This document shows, one piece after another, positions 26,637 to 35,386 of a DNA stretch of 64,000 bases (positions are counted from its first letter, which is position 1; each line of letters opens with the position of its first letter). The DNA is from Bacteroidales bacterium (GTDB lineage: Bacteria > Bacteroidota > Bacteroidia > Bacteroidales > UBA932): positions 1 through 64,000 of the forward strand of contig JAFUFP010000018.1 of assembly GCA_017469845.1 (NCBI GenBank), written 5' to 3'. The notes below the pieces were generated by a model. That model saw only the letters and a program-made list of their open reading frames with translations. It did no database searches and was not told the DNA's origin. The position numbers were made by a program, and so were the translations under genes.

Positions 26637-29180
26637 CTATTCGAAGGTGACGATCGTCACCCCCGTCCCGCCGAATTGTATGTGTTCGTCCTTGACTGAC
26701 GCGACCCCCGGGGTCGCCTTGACGAAACGCTGAATCTCATCCCTGAGGGCTCCGGTACCTTTCCCGTGGACAATCCTGACTGAACTCATGTTCAGCATTA
26801 TGGCGTCATCAATGAATTTCATGACGATTTCAAGGGCATCGCTCACTCTCTCTCCCCGGACATCGATTTCGGGCTTGAACGCAAGCTTGCGCTCGGTTAT
26901 GCTCGTGTCCTGGACTGCCGCGGAAGAACTCGTTCCGGGAATGTCCTTGACGGCGTTCCGGTATTCGTTCGAACTGATCCGTTCCACCCTTGAAAGGGGC
27001 ATCTTCGTGCTTATGTTCCCGACGATGACGGTGACGGCTTTGTTCGATACCATTGAAACCTCCCCGACCATTCCGTTGTCTTTGATGCGGACTTTTTCTC
27101 CCACATTGAGAGGTCCGGTCCTGAGTTTTTCTGCCGGAGACTCTTCAGCGGAAGAGGATTTGGCGTCTTTGGCGGAGCCTCCCCTTTTCGCCTTGCGTTC
27201 CTTTTCCTTTTTCTGGTGTTCGGCCAGCTTCTTCAGTTTGCTCTCGAGGTAGTCCTCCCTGTTTTTCTCTTCCTGTTGTTTTGTTTGGGCGAGGGCTCCG
27301 AGGAAGTTCTGCAGCTCCTTCCTGGCTTCGGAAGTCTTCTCCTTTTCAGCCTGGGACTCCTTTATGGTGCGGATGGTGTTCTCGACTTGCCTGTTGGCAC
27401 CCTTCACAATTTCTTCGGCTTCCTTTCTGGCCTGGTCGAGGATTTCCTTTTTCTTCTGTTTTATGCCCTCAAGTTCCTTTTGGTACTTGCCCGTTATATT
27501 TTCCAGGGTGCGGTCGGTGTTGCGTATTTTCTCGAGCTTTTCGTCGAGGGCGCGGCGGTTCCGCACGATTTTTCGGAGGTTGCGTTCCATGCCGACGAAT
27601 TCATCCCCGGCACGCTGTTCGGCGTCTTTGACGATCGCCTCGGGCAGTCCCATCTTCCTGGCCAGTTCGAATGCGAATGAGTTGCCCGGAAGTCCGATGT
27701 CGAGTTTGAACAGTGGAACGATGTTCTTCGCATCGAACTGCATCGCTCCGTTGATGACTCCGCTTCCTTGTCCGGAGGCGTACAATTTGAGGTTCGTGTA
27801 ATGGGTGGTGATGACTCCGTAAGTGCCCCTTCGGTCCAGTTCGGCGAGGATAGCTTCGGCGATGGCGCCTCCGGCCGTGGGCTCCGTTCCGGAGCCGAGT
27901 TCATCGATGAGGACAAGGGTGCGGTCCGTCGCGGTGGCGAGGACCTCTTTCATTGTGTCAAGGAAGGAGCTGTATGTGCTGAGGTCGTTGTCTATGGACT
28001 GTCCGTCACCGATATCAACCATGATCCGGTCGAAGACGACCATTTCCGAACTCTCGGAGGTCGGGATGAGCATTCCCCACTGGAACATGTACTGAAGAAG
28101 ACCCGTTGTCTTGAGACAGACGGATTTCCCGCCGGCGTTCGGTCCGGAAATCAGAAGGATGTGTTTGGTGGGCGTTAGCGTGACGGTGAGGGGGACGATC
28201 TGTTTTCCTTCCCTCTTGAGGGCTTTCTCAAGGAGAGGATGCCTGGCTTTCCTGAGATTCATCTCCCCGTTGTCGGCGATTACCGGCATTCCGGCTATAT
28301 AGTCGAGGGCGACTTGTGCCTTCGCCATAATGAAGTCTATTTCACCGAGACATTCAGCGGCGGATATCAGCTCCGGCACATAGGGCCTCAGGAAGTCGCT
28401 GAACTCCGACAGAATCTTGGCGATCTCCCTGGTCTGGGCGAAGTTCAGTTCACTGATTTCGTTTTCCAGCTCGACTATTTCCGCGGGCTGTATGAACGAA
28501 GTCTTGCCCGTGGAAGATTCGTCGAACACGAATCCCTGGACTCTCCTCTTGAATGCGGAATTCACCGGGAGAAGCATCTTGCCTTCCCTTACCGCTATTC
28601 CGGCGTCACTGTCGACGTATCCGTCCTGCTGCGCTTTTTTGAGGATGGAATTCATCCTCTTGGAGATGGCGCCTTCCTTTTCTTTGATCTGGCGACGTAT
28701 CTCGTAAAGGGTTTCCGAAGCGGTGTCCTTGACGTTTCCGGTCTTGTCCAGGATGAGGTCGATCCTTCGGGACACTTCGGGAAAGACGTTCATCTGGGTG
28801 CACATTCTCTTGAGAGCCGGATATACCCCGTCCTTTATCGAGAGAAAGAAATGGAGAACCTTCCTCGACGTTTCTGTCATCGTGCGGAGTTTGCCCAGAG
28901 AATGAAGGTCTATGTTTGATCCTTCGTGTACGAGAATGCGGAGGAAAGGAAGGGTGTCAATATACCCGCTTGTGGGGAAACTGTCCTCGAACATGAGGAT
29001 AAGCCTCATCTCATCCGTCAGCAGAAGGCGGTGACGGATTTCCTGGGGCGAGGATGAAAACTCTTCCCGGGACACCCGGTCCGCAGCATATTCGGTACTG
29101 CAGCGGTCCTGTATCGCTTTCCTTACCCTGTCAAATCCCAGTTTCGCCTCAAGCTTTATGTCCCTATGAGTTTCAGCCAT
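26637..29180 (-). CDS. mutS2: MutS2 family ATPase/endonuclease
   Basis: An 847-residue MutS2. The lever and clamp region occupies the first 330 residues. The Walker A motif GPNAGGKS is at 346-353 and the Walker B DELGSGTEP near 425. A long charged coiled coil runs from about 520 to 650. The C-terminal Smr nuclease domain (770-847) has DVRGERVSDAL and VHGKGTGALRDEI. Unlike MutS it lacks the mismatch-recognition domain; the family acts in recombination control and in rescue of collided ribosomes. It follows cdaA with a 30-base gap. Confidence 0.95.
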   Translation of the reverse strand: MAETHRDIKLEAKLGFDRVRKAIQDRCSTEYAADRVSREEFSSSPQEIRHRLLLTDEMRLILMFEDSFPTSGYIDTLPFLRILVHEGSNIDLHSLGKLRTMTETSRKVLHFFLSIKDGVYPALKRMCTQMNVFPEVSRRIDLILDKTGNVKDTASETLYEIRRQIKEKEGAISKRMNSILKKAQQDGYVDSDAGIAVREGKMLLPVNSAFKRRVQGFVFDESSTGKTSFIQPAEIVELENEISELNFAQTREIAKILSEFSDFLRPYVPELISAAECLGEIDFIMAKAQVALDYIAGMPVIADNGEMNLRKARHPLLEKALKREGKQIVPLTVTLTPTKHILLISGPNAGGKSVCLKTTGLLQYMFQWGMLIPTSESSEMVVFDRIMVDIGDGQSIDNDLSTYSSFLDTMKEVLATATDRTLVLIDELGSGTEPTAGGAIAEAILAELDRRGTYGVITTHYTNLKLYASGQGSGVINGAMQFDAKNIVPLFKLDIGLPGNSFAFELARKMGLPEAIVKDAEQRAGDEFVGMERNLRKIVRNRRALDEKLEKIRNTDRTLENITGKYQKELEGIKQKKKEILDQARKEAEEIVKGANRQVENTIRTIKESQAEKEKTSEARKELQNFLGALAQTKQQEEKNREDYLESKLKKLAEHQKKEKERKAKRGGSAKDAKSSSAEESPAEKLRTGPLNVGEKVRIKDNGMVGEVSMVSNKAVTVIVGNISTKMPLSRVERISSNEYRNAVKDIPGTSSSAAVQDTSITERKLAFKPEIDVRGERVSDALEIVMKFIDDAIMLNMSSVRIVHGKGTGALRDEIQRFVKATPGVASVKDEHIQFGGTGVTIVTFE

Positions 29181-29210
29181 CGTAAATGTCTTTTCTAAAA
29201 TGTTGCGGCC

Positions 29211-30020
29211 TTATTTGGTTTCTTGGGAGAAGGCCGCTCCCAGGAGCAGTTTCAGCTCGTTCATGTTGTTGATCGGTGTCACTTTCCCTTCTTTCACGAA
29301 AGAGACGTTTCCGGTTTCCTCCGAAACGACGATAACGTCGGCGTCCGATTCCTCCGAGATTCCGATCGCGGCTTTGTGACGCATTCCGAAACTCGCCGGG
29401 ATGTCTGTCTTTTCGGTTATCGGCAGCGTGCACCTGGCCGCCACAACCCTGTCTCCGCTTATTATGACGGCGCCGTCATGGAGGGGAGAGTTCTTGAAGA
29501 ACAGGTTGAGGATGAGCCTTCGGTTTATCAGTGCATCTATCCTGTCGCCGGTTTCTATTATGTAATTGAGATTCACTTCATGCGGAATCACAATCAGAGC
29601 TCCGGTCTTCTGGTTTGACATGGTACGGCACGCCTCGGAGAGTTCCTGGACAGCGACAGAGTCGAGATTCTTGCCTTTCTCTCCGAAAAGGCGGTTGAAT
29701 ATGCCCAATCCTTTGGAACCTATTTTAGAAGTGGCTCCCAATTTCATGAGGAAGTGCCTTATCTCGGGCTGGAAGATGACTATAAGGGCGATTACACCGA
29801 CATCGATGAAGGTCGAAATCAGTTTCGACATCAGTTTCATGTTCAACGCTTCGACGATGACCATGAGAACGTAGATGAGCAGAATCGCTACGAATATGTT
29901 GAGTGCGGAAGATTCCCTGATCCAACGGAAGGCAAAATAAATGATGAGGGCGACCAGGAGGACGTCCACCAAGTCCGTGAATGAAAGGTTCAAGAATCCG
30001 AACAGTTCCAGAGGCACCAT
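29211..30020 (-). CDS. cdaA: Diadenylate cyclase CdaA
   Basis: A 269-residue membrane-bound diadenylate cyclase that makes the second messenger c-di-AMP from ATP. Three hydrophobic helices (about residues 15-32, 38-58, 70-84) precede the DisA_N catalytic domain. The catalytic DGA motif is at 182-184 (PLHDGAVII). The second motif reads RHK (214-216) in FGMRHKAAIGISE, where RHR is usual, a conservative change. It is divergent from rplC. In Bacteroidota c-di-AMP is linked to osmotic and cell-wall balance. Confidence 0.94.
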   Translation of the reverse strand: MVPLELFGFLNLSFTDLVDVLLVALIIYFAFRWIRESSALNIFVAILLIYVLMVIVEALNMKLMSKLISTFIDVGVIALIVIFQPEIRHFLMKLGATSKIGSKGLGIFNRLFGEKGKNLDSVAVQELSEACRTMSNQKTGALIVIPHEVNLNYIIETGDRIDALINRRLILNLFFKNSPLHDGAVIISGDRVVAARCTLPITEKTDIPASFGMRHKAAIGISEESDADVIVVSEETGNVSFVKEGKVTPINNMNELKLLLGAAFSQETK

Positions 30021-30116
30021 ATGAAAAGAATCGGAGTTGTGTCTTCAGTATGTGCTATTCATCCGGATACGCACCGCTTTTATGGCGAAGCCTTATCCTA
30101 ATATATAATCAGTATA

Positions 30117-30148
30117 CAAAAGTAGTGCAAATAAATCACATTGGCAAA
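30117..30148 (-). promoter_or_regulatory. Promoter of the cdaA-mutS2 direction
   Basis: On the minus strand TTTG (30148-30145) and TACTTTTG (30124-30117) are 20 bases apart, a near-perfect Bacteroidota promoter. The leader to cdaA would be about 90 bases. It is back to back with the rplC promoter. Confidence 0.6.
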
Positions 30149-30214
30149 ATGCACTGCATCTTGCGATTTTTTATGGTTAAAACGGTTCAAGTTGGAAAAA
30201 TTACCGAAAAGTGC

Positions 30215-30244
30215 TTGAAAATTAAAGAAATAGTACTACCTTTG
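30215..30244 (+). promoter_or_regulatory. Promoter of the first ribosomal-protein cluster (rplC-rpsC)
   Basis: cTTG at 30214-30217 and TACCTTTG at 30237-30244 are 19 bases apart. The transcript would start near 30251, giving an untranslated leader of about 54 bases that is A/T-rich. The sequence CTTTGCAGTCC at the -7 box recurs at the promoter of the second ribosomal cluster. Confidence 0.75.
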
Positions 30245-30304
30245 CAGTCCGCTAAAAATGGGCGGAATCGATTAAAATATTAATTAACAAACAATTAACA
30301 ACCA

Positions 30305-30928
30305 ATGCCTGGATTAATTGGAAAGAAAATCGGAATGACTTCCGTTTTCGGTGCTGATGGAAAAAACATTCCATGCACCGTCATTGAAGCTGGTCCATGT
30401 GTTGTTACGCAGGTACGTACAGTTGAGAAAGATGGTTATGCCGCTGTACAGCTTGCCTATGACGAAATGACAGAGAAACATGCCAGCGCCCCTCTCAAAG
30501 GGCATTTTGAAAAGGCAGGAACCACTCCCAAGCGCAAGCTTGTCGAATTCCCGACAGACTTCAAGGGAGAGCTCAAACTTGGCGACACACTTTCTCTCGC
30601 TGACGTATTCGAAGGCGTAGAGTTCGTGAACGTTGTCGGAACATCCAAGGGTAAGGGCTTCCAGGGCGTTGTGAAACGTCACCACTTCGCAGGTGTCGGT
30701 GGCCGTACCCACGGTCAGCACAACCGTCTTCGCCACCCCGGTTCAATGGGTGCATCTTCATGGCCTTCACGCGTTCTTCCCGGAATGCGCATGGCAGGTC
30801 ACATGGGCAACGAAAGGGTGAAGGTCTTCAACCTCTCCGTTGTGAAGATGATTCCTGAGAACAACATTCTCGTAGTAAAGGGTTCCGTTCCCGGAGCCAA
30901 GGGTTCTTATCTGATTTTGGAGGCATAA
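30305..30928 (+). CDS. rplC: 50S ribosomal protein L3 (uL3)
   Basis: A 207-residue L3, a primary binder of 23S rRNA that reaches to the peptidyl-transferase centre. The start [15 protein letters not shown] and the loop [20 protein letters not shown] are diagnostic. It is the first gene of the cluster here; rpsJ, which normally precedes it, is not in the intergenic region. Confidence 0.98.
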   Translation: MPGLIGKKIGMTSVFGADGKNIPCTVIEAGPCVVTQVRTVEKDGYAAVQLAYDEMTEKHASAPLKGHFEKAGTTPKRKLVEFPTDFKGELKLGDTLSLADVFEGVEFVNVVGTSKGKGFQGVVKRHHFAGVGGRTHGQHNRLRHPGSMGASSWPSRVLPGMRMAGHMGNERVKVFNLSVVKMIPENNILVVKGSVPGAKGSYLILEA

Positions 30929-30932
30929 GATT

Positions 30933-31562
30933 ATGGAATTGAACGTATTGAAAATTGACGGAACCGAGTCCGGAAAGACCGTTGTTCTCGATGATCAGGT
31001 TTTCGGTATCACCCCGAACGATCACGCAATCTATCTCGACGTTGTCCAGTACCTCGCAAATCAGCGTCAGGGAACTGCCAAGACAAAAGACAGAAGCGAA
31101 GTTGCTTACAGCACCAAGAAGCTCGGTCGTCAGAAGGGCGGCGGTGGCGCACGTCACGGTAGCCTCAAGGCGAACATCTTCGTAGGTGGTGGCCGCGTAT
31201 TCGGTCCCAAGCCCCGCGATTATCGCTACAAGCTCAACAAGAAGCTCAAACAGCTCGCAAGGTGCTCAGCTCTCTCATACAAGGCTCAGGAGAATGCCAT
31301 CAAGGTCATCGAGCCCTTCACAATGGAGGCCCCCAAGACCAAGGAGTTCCTCGGTATCATGAACGCCATCAAGGCCGGAAACCGTAAGGTCCTCGTTGTT
31401 CTCCCCGAGAATTCTGACAACATTTTCCTTTCATCACGTAACCTCCCTGAGGTGAAGGTCATCACTGTCAACGAAATCAACACCTACACCATCATGAATT
31501 CTTATTCACTGGTGCTTGTCGATGGCGTTCAGGATATCCTTGCCTCAAGAGTCAACAGCTAA
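30933..31562 (+). CDS. rplD: 50S ribosomal protein L4 (uL4)
   Basis: A 209-residue L4, starting 4 bases after rplC. The tunnel loop region GGGGARHGSLKANIFVGGG is clear. In enteric bacteria L4 represses its own operon; no such leader structure is obvious in front of rplC here. Confidence 0.98.
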   Translation: MELNVLKIDGTESGKTVVLDDQVFGITPNDHAIYLDVVQYLANQRQGTAKTKDRSEVAYSTKKLGRQKGGGGARHGSLKANIFVGGGRVFGPKPRDYRYKLNKKLKQLARCSALSYKAQENAIKVIEPFTMEAPKTKEFLGIMNAIKAGNRKVLVVLPENSDNIFLSSRNLPEVKVITVNEINTYTIMNSYSLVLVDGVQDILASRVNS

Positions 31563-31574
31563 AAAGACAGAGAG

Positions 31575-31865
31575 ATGGGAATTATAATTAAGCCAATCGT
31601 TACAGAAAAAATGACGGCTCAGGGCGAGAAGTTGAACCGTTATGGTTTCGTAGTGGACCGTTCTGCAAACAAGATTCAGATAAAGAACGCGGTTGAGCAG
31701 ATGTACAACGTGACCGTCGAGTCCGTCAATACTCTGAACTACCACGGCAAGAGGAAATCACGTTACAGCAAGGCCGGTATGCTCCGTGGTCGTATGAACC
31801 ACTTCAAGAAGGCATACGTTACCCTCGCTTCCGGTGATCAGATTGATTTCTATGCTAACATTTAA
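31575..31865 (+). CDS. rplW: 50S ribosomal protein L23 (uL23)
   Basis: A 96-residue L23, found at the exit of the peptide tunnel where it helps dock trigger factor and SRP. The start GIIIKPIVTEKMT and the VESVNTLNYHGK loop are typical. It is 12 bases after rplD. Confidence 0.97.
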   Translation: MGIIIKPIVTEKMTAQGEKLNRYGFVVDRSANKIQIKNAVEQMYNVTVESVNTLNYHGKRKSRYSKAGMLRGRMNHFKKAYVTLASGDQIDFYANI

Positions 31866-31878
31866 GGAGGACTAGGCA

Positions 31879-32703
31879 ATGGCAGTAAGAAAATTCAAAC
31901 CGACGACCCCTGGTCAGAGAAATAAGGTGATCAGCGCTTTTGATGACATCACCTGCAAGAAACCTCACAAAGCATTGCTTGAGCCCCTCAAGAGAACCGG
32001 TGGACGCAACAATACTGGTCAGATGACCATGCGTTATATCGGCGGCGGTCACAAGAAGATGTACCGTATCGTCGACTTCCTCCGCGACAAGGACAATTGC
32101 ACTGCAAAAGTTTTGACAATCGAGTACGATCCGAACCGTAGCGCCCGTATCGCACTTGTGGAATATGAAGATGGCGAGAAGAGATACATCATCGCCCCTA
32201 ACGGACTTAAGGTAGGACAGGTTATCGCTTCCGGTAGCGGTGTCGCTCCCGATCTCGGTAACGCCCTCCCTCTTGGTGAGATTCCCGTTGGTACACTCGT
32301 TCACAACATCGAGCTCCGTCCCGGCCAGGGTGCCGCTATGGCACGTTCAGCCGGAACTTTCGCACAGCTCGCCGCACGTGAAGGCAACCACGCCGTTCTC
32401 CGTCTCCCTTCCGGTGAGACCAGGATGGTCCTCGTTTCCTGCCGTGCTACCGTAGGAACGGTTTCCAACCCTGAACACAATCTGGAGTCCTATGGTAAAG
32501 CTGGTCGTAGCAGGTGGCTTGGACGTCGTCCTCACAACCGTGGTGTCGTCATGAACCCGGTAGATCACCCGATGGGTGGTGGTGAAGGTCGTGCTTCCGG
32601 AGGTCACCCGAGGTCCCGCAAGGGTCTCCCTGCTAAGGGCTACAAGACTCGTAATCCTAAGGCTACTTCAAACAAGTTCATCATTGAAAGAAGAAAGAAA
32701 TAA
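31879..32703 (+). CDS. rplB: 50S ribosomal protein L2 (uL2)
   Basis: A 274-residue L2, needed for subunit association and peptidyl transfer. The C-terminal [20 protein letters not shown] carries the conserved histidine. An AGGAGG-like stretch (aaggaggac) lies just upstream of the ATG, one of the few strong Shine-Dalgarno sites in the window. Confidence 0.98.
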   Translation: MAVRKFKPTTPGQRNKVISAFDDITCKKPHKALLEPLKRTGGRNNTGQMTMRYIGGGHKKMYRIVDFLRDKDNCTAKVLTIEYDPNRSARIALVEYEDGEKRYIIAPNGLKVGQVIASGSGVAPDLGNALPLGEIPVGTLVHNIELRPGQGAAMARSAGTFAQLAAREGNHAVLRLPSGETRMVLVSCRATVGTVSNPEHNLESYGKAGRSRWLGRRPHNRGVVMNPVDHPMGGGEGRASGGHPRSRKGLPAKGYKTRNPKATSNKFIIERRKK

Positions 32704-32725
32704 ACGGAATTAAACTTAAGAGATT

Positions 32726-32998
32726 ATGAGTCGTTCATTAAGAAAAGGTCCATATATCCAGGAAGCCCTGGAGAAGAGAATTCTTGCTATGAATGATGGT
32801 AGCAAGAAGAAAGAGGTTGTCAAGACTTGGTCACGCGCAAGCATGATCTCTCCTGACTTCGTCGGCCACACAATCGCAGTTCATAACGGCAATAAGTTTA
32901 TCCCCGTTTATGTTACTGAGAACATGGTAGGCCACAAGCTTGGCGAATTCGCCCCCACCAGAACTTTCAGAGGCCACTCCGGCAACAATAAGAAGTAA
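32726..32998 (+). CDS. rpsS: 30S ribosomal protein S19 (uS19)
   Basis: A 90-residue S19 of the small-subunit head. [12 protein letters not shown] and [16 protein letters not shown] identify it. It lies 22 bases after rplB in the usual order. Confidence 0.97.
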   Translation: MSRSLRKGPYIQEALEKRILAMNDGSKKKEVVKTWSRASMISPDFVGHTIAVHNGNKFIPVYVTENMVGHKLGEFAPTRTFRGHSGNNKK

Positions 32999-33018
32999 TT
33001 CACAAAACGGATTGAATT

Positions 33019-33438
33019 ATGGGAAAACGTAAAAAAGAGATGGCCGATAGGCTGAAAGAGGCTAAGAAGCAGACCGCTATAGCCAAGCTCAATGATGTTC
33101 CTACTTCTCCCAGGAAGATGCGCCTTGTCGCTGATACCGTCAGGGGTCAGGAAGTTAACCATGCGCTCGATCTTCTGAAGTATTCCAAGAAGGCACCCTC
33201 AGTCCGTCTTGAGAAGCTTCTCCGTAGCGCTATCGCCAACTGGGAGGCAAAGAACCCCCAGGATGCGAGAGAGCTCGATAACGGCAATGTATATGTAAAG
33301 ACCATCATGGTTGACGAAGGCCGTACGCTCAAGAGAATCCGTCCTTGCCCTCAGGGTAGAGCCGGACGTATCCGCAAGCGCAGCAATCATGTCACCGTCA
33401 TCCTCGATGTCAAGAAACCAACAGCAGTGGAGGCATAA
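33019..33438 (+). CDS. rplV: 50S ribosomal protein L22 (uL22)
   Basis: A 139-residue L22. A charged N-terminal extension of about 25 residues ([16 protein letters not shown]) precedes the conserved [17 protein letters not shown]. The tunnel hairpin [21 protein letters not shown] is intact. The extension lengthens it relative to the 110 or so residues of enterobacterial L22. Confidence 0.97.
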   Translation: MGKRKKEMADRLKEAKKQTAIAKLNDVPTSPRKMRLVADTVRGQEVNHALDLLKYSKKAPSVRLEKLLRSAIANWEAKNPQDARELDNGNVYVKTIMVDEGRTLKRIRPCPQGRAGRIRKRSNHVTVILDVKKPTAVEA

Positions 33439-33441
33439 ATT

Positions 33442-34203
33442 ATGGGACAGAAAACAAACCCTATAAGCAACAGAATCGGTATCACCCGTGGTTGGGACTC
33501 TAACTGGTGTGGTGATAACTATGCGGAGAAGATCGCAGAGGATTACAAGATCCGCAAGTATCTTGAGAACCGTCTGGCAAAGGCCAGCATCTCCAAGATC
33601 GTCATCGAGAGGACACTCAAACTGATCACTGTCACCATTCAGGCCGCAAGGCCCGGTGTCATCATCGGAAAGGGTGGCCAGGAGGTCGACAAGCTCAAGG
33701 AAGAGCTCAAGAAGGTTACCAACAAGGACGTTCAGATCAACATCTTCGAGGTCAGAAGGCCTGAGGTTGACGCCCGTATCGTCGCAGACTCCATCGCCCG
33801 TCAGATTGAGAGCCGTGTCTCTTACCGTAGGGCCATCAAGATGGCTGTCGCTACCGCGATGAGGGTTGGTGCAGAAGGTATCAAGGTTCAGATCAGCGGC
33901 CGTATCGGTGGTGCTGAAATGGCCCGCAGCGAAATGTTCAAGGAAGGACGTACTCCTCTCCATACATTCCGTGCCGATATCGACTACGCACTCGCAGTCG
34001 CCAACACCAAGGTAGGTTGCCTCGGTATCAAGGTTTGGATCTGCAACGGTGAGGTCTACGGAAAGAAGGATCTCTCTCCCAACGCCGGTGTAGCAGCCGC
34101 TTCAGCACAGGGTCAGAGCCAGAACCGTGGCGGACGTGGTGGAGACCGCGGAAACCGTCGTGGAGGCCGTGACCGTCGTCGTGGCGGTGACAGGGCAGAG
34201 TAA
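33442..34203 (+). CDS. rpsC: 30S ribosomal protein S3 (uS3)
   Basis: A 253-residue S3 at the mRNA entry site. The KH domain motif [13 protein letters not shown] is near residues 72-84. The C-terminus is an Arg/Gly-rich tail (from about 226) longer than in E. coli. It is the last gene of the first cluster: a strong hairpin follows and rplP, its normal neighbour, is 15.5 kb away. Confidence 0.98.
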   Translation: MGQKTNPISNRIGITRGWDSNWCGDNYAEKIAEDYKIRKYLENRLAKASISKIVIERTLKLITVTIQAARPGVIIGKGGQEVDKLKEELKKVTNKDVQINIFEVRRPEVDARIVADSIARQIESRVSYRRAIKMAVATAMRVGAEGIKVQISGRIGGAEMARSEMFKEGRTPLHTFRADIDYALAVANTKVGCLGIKVWICNGEVYGKKDLSPNAGVAAASAQGQSQNRGGRGGDRGNRRGGRDRRRGGDRAE

Positions 34204-34236
34204 TTCTTCCCCGCTCACAAGAGCTTTTTGAAATTC

Positions 34237-34266
34237 CTTAGCCTGTCCCATTAGGGGCAGGCTAAG
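34237..34266 (+). terminator. Hairpin ending the first ribosomal-protein cluster
   Basis: cttagcctgtccc (34237-34249) pairs with ggggcaggctaag (34254-34266): 13 pairs with one G-U and a 4-base loop. No T run follows, so termination may be partial or the hairpin may act as an mRNA 3' stabiliser. Confidence 0.65.
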
Positions 34267-34295
34267 TGATATACTACCGACAACAATTTCGACCC

Positions 34296-35321
34296 ATGAG
34301 AATCAGAACACTTTCCATCATCGCATGTGCCGCTGCCGTTTTCTCCTGCGGCAGGAGTTCCTGGACCACCGTTCAAGGAAAATTCGGCGAAGAAGTACCT
34401 TCAGAAGTCCACCTCTCCGTGGCTGACATTGATACCGTATTGGCCGTCGTGGACGGAACATTCAGCATCAAAGTTCCGGTCGTTCCTTACGAACTCGGCC
34501 TAGTAGAAAGTGATGCCGGAAGGGTTCAGTTCATTCCGGACGGCTCGGTTCTGACCGCGGACTTCTCGGGCGAGAGGCCGAGGGTGCTTTCCGACAACAC
34601 CAAGTCCCTTACCAGAGCCTTCAATGCCTATCTTGACAAGTCGGTTTCCCTGATCAATCAGGTCGTGGGACAGGATGACGCATCCAAGAGGGCTTACGAG
34701 CAGTATATGGCTCTCCAGAGGAAAACCATCAGCGAGAACGGAAACAATTTCATAGGTCTGTACGCGCTTCAGAACGTGTACTTCGATTATTCTCCGGAAG
34801 ATCTGAAAAAGGTGATTTCTTCATTGGGTCCCGATCTTCAGAAGTCCGAGTTCGTGGAATTGATTTCAGCTGCCGCCGATGCCCAGATCGCGACTTCCGA
34901 AGGAAAAATGTTCACCGATTTCGAGATAGAGGAGACCCAGGGACAGAAGACCAAGCTTTCCGACTATGTCGGTAACGGGAAGTATACGCTCGTCGCGTTC
35001 TGGTCTTCCTGGTGCATTCCTTACAGAAACGAAGTCCCCAATCTCCTGGAGGTGTATGACCGCTTCCACGGGCAGGACTTCGACATCCTTTCTGTAGCCG
35101 TTTGGGACGAAGATCCCCAGGAATCCGTCCGGGTTGCGGAGGAACTCGGTACCCCATGGAACAACATCTTCAACGCCCAGCGCATTCCTACGGACATTTA
35201 CGGCGTCCAGAATATTCCCTATCTGATCCTTTTCGGGCCGGACGGAACAATCCTCCGGAGGGATCTCCGTGGAGAAGCCATCATGGATGAGGTCTCGAAA
35301 ATACTGGCGGCAAAGAACTGA
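34296..35321 (+). CDS. Thioredoxin-like lipoprotein (TlpA/AhpC-TSA type) with a broken CxxC
   Basis: A 341-residue lipoprotein (AVFSC lipobox near residue 18). Residues about 25-120 resemble the DUF4369-like N-terminal domain of Bacteroidota thiol proteins. The C-terminal 140 residues are a TlpA-like thioredoxin domain. The redox motif reads W-C240-I-P-Y243 where WCxPC is expected, so the resolving cysteine is replaced by Tyr (TAC for TGC). It keeps only one active-site thiol and may not act as an ordinary reductase. The ATG at 34266 overlaps the terminator hairpin, so the ATG at 34296 is preferred. Confidence 0.85.
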   Translation: MRIRTLSIIACAAAVFSCGRSSWTTVQGKFGEEVPSEVHLSVADIDTVLAVVDGTFSIKVPVVPYELGLVESDAGRVQFIPDGSVLTADFSGERPRVLSDNTKSLTRAFNAYLDKSVSLINQVVGQDDASKRAYEQYMALQRKTISENGNNFIGLYALQNVYFDYSPEDLKKVISSLGPDLQKSEFVELISAAADAQIATSEGKMFTDFEIEETQGQKTKLSDYVGNGKYTLVAFWSSWCIPYRNEVPNLLEVYDRFHGQDFDILSVAVWDEDPQESVRVAEELGTPWNNIFNAQRIPTDIYGVQNIPYLILFGPDGTILRRDLRGEAIMDEVSKILAAKN

Positions 35322-35356
35322 AAGGATGCCGTTATTGCCTTTCGGTGAAATAGTGT

Positions 35357-35364
35357 TAGCTTTG
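35357..35364 (+). promoter_or_regulatory. -7 box TAGCTTTG of uvrC
   Basis: TAGCTTTG lies 22 bases before the TTG start of uvrC, giving a leader of about 16 bases and supporting that unusual start. Confidence 0.55.
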
Positions 35365-35386
35365 CGCTAAAATCAACCCGAATAAG

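Noticed and set aside
25765..26733. 322-codon plus-strand frame over manC
   Set aside because: Antisense shadow of manC, whose motifs are intact on the minus strand.
30021..30304. Hidden rpsJ between cdaA and rplC
   Set aside because: All six frames were considered; none in this gap has the length or motifs of S10, and the space is taken by two promoters.
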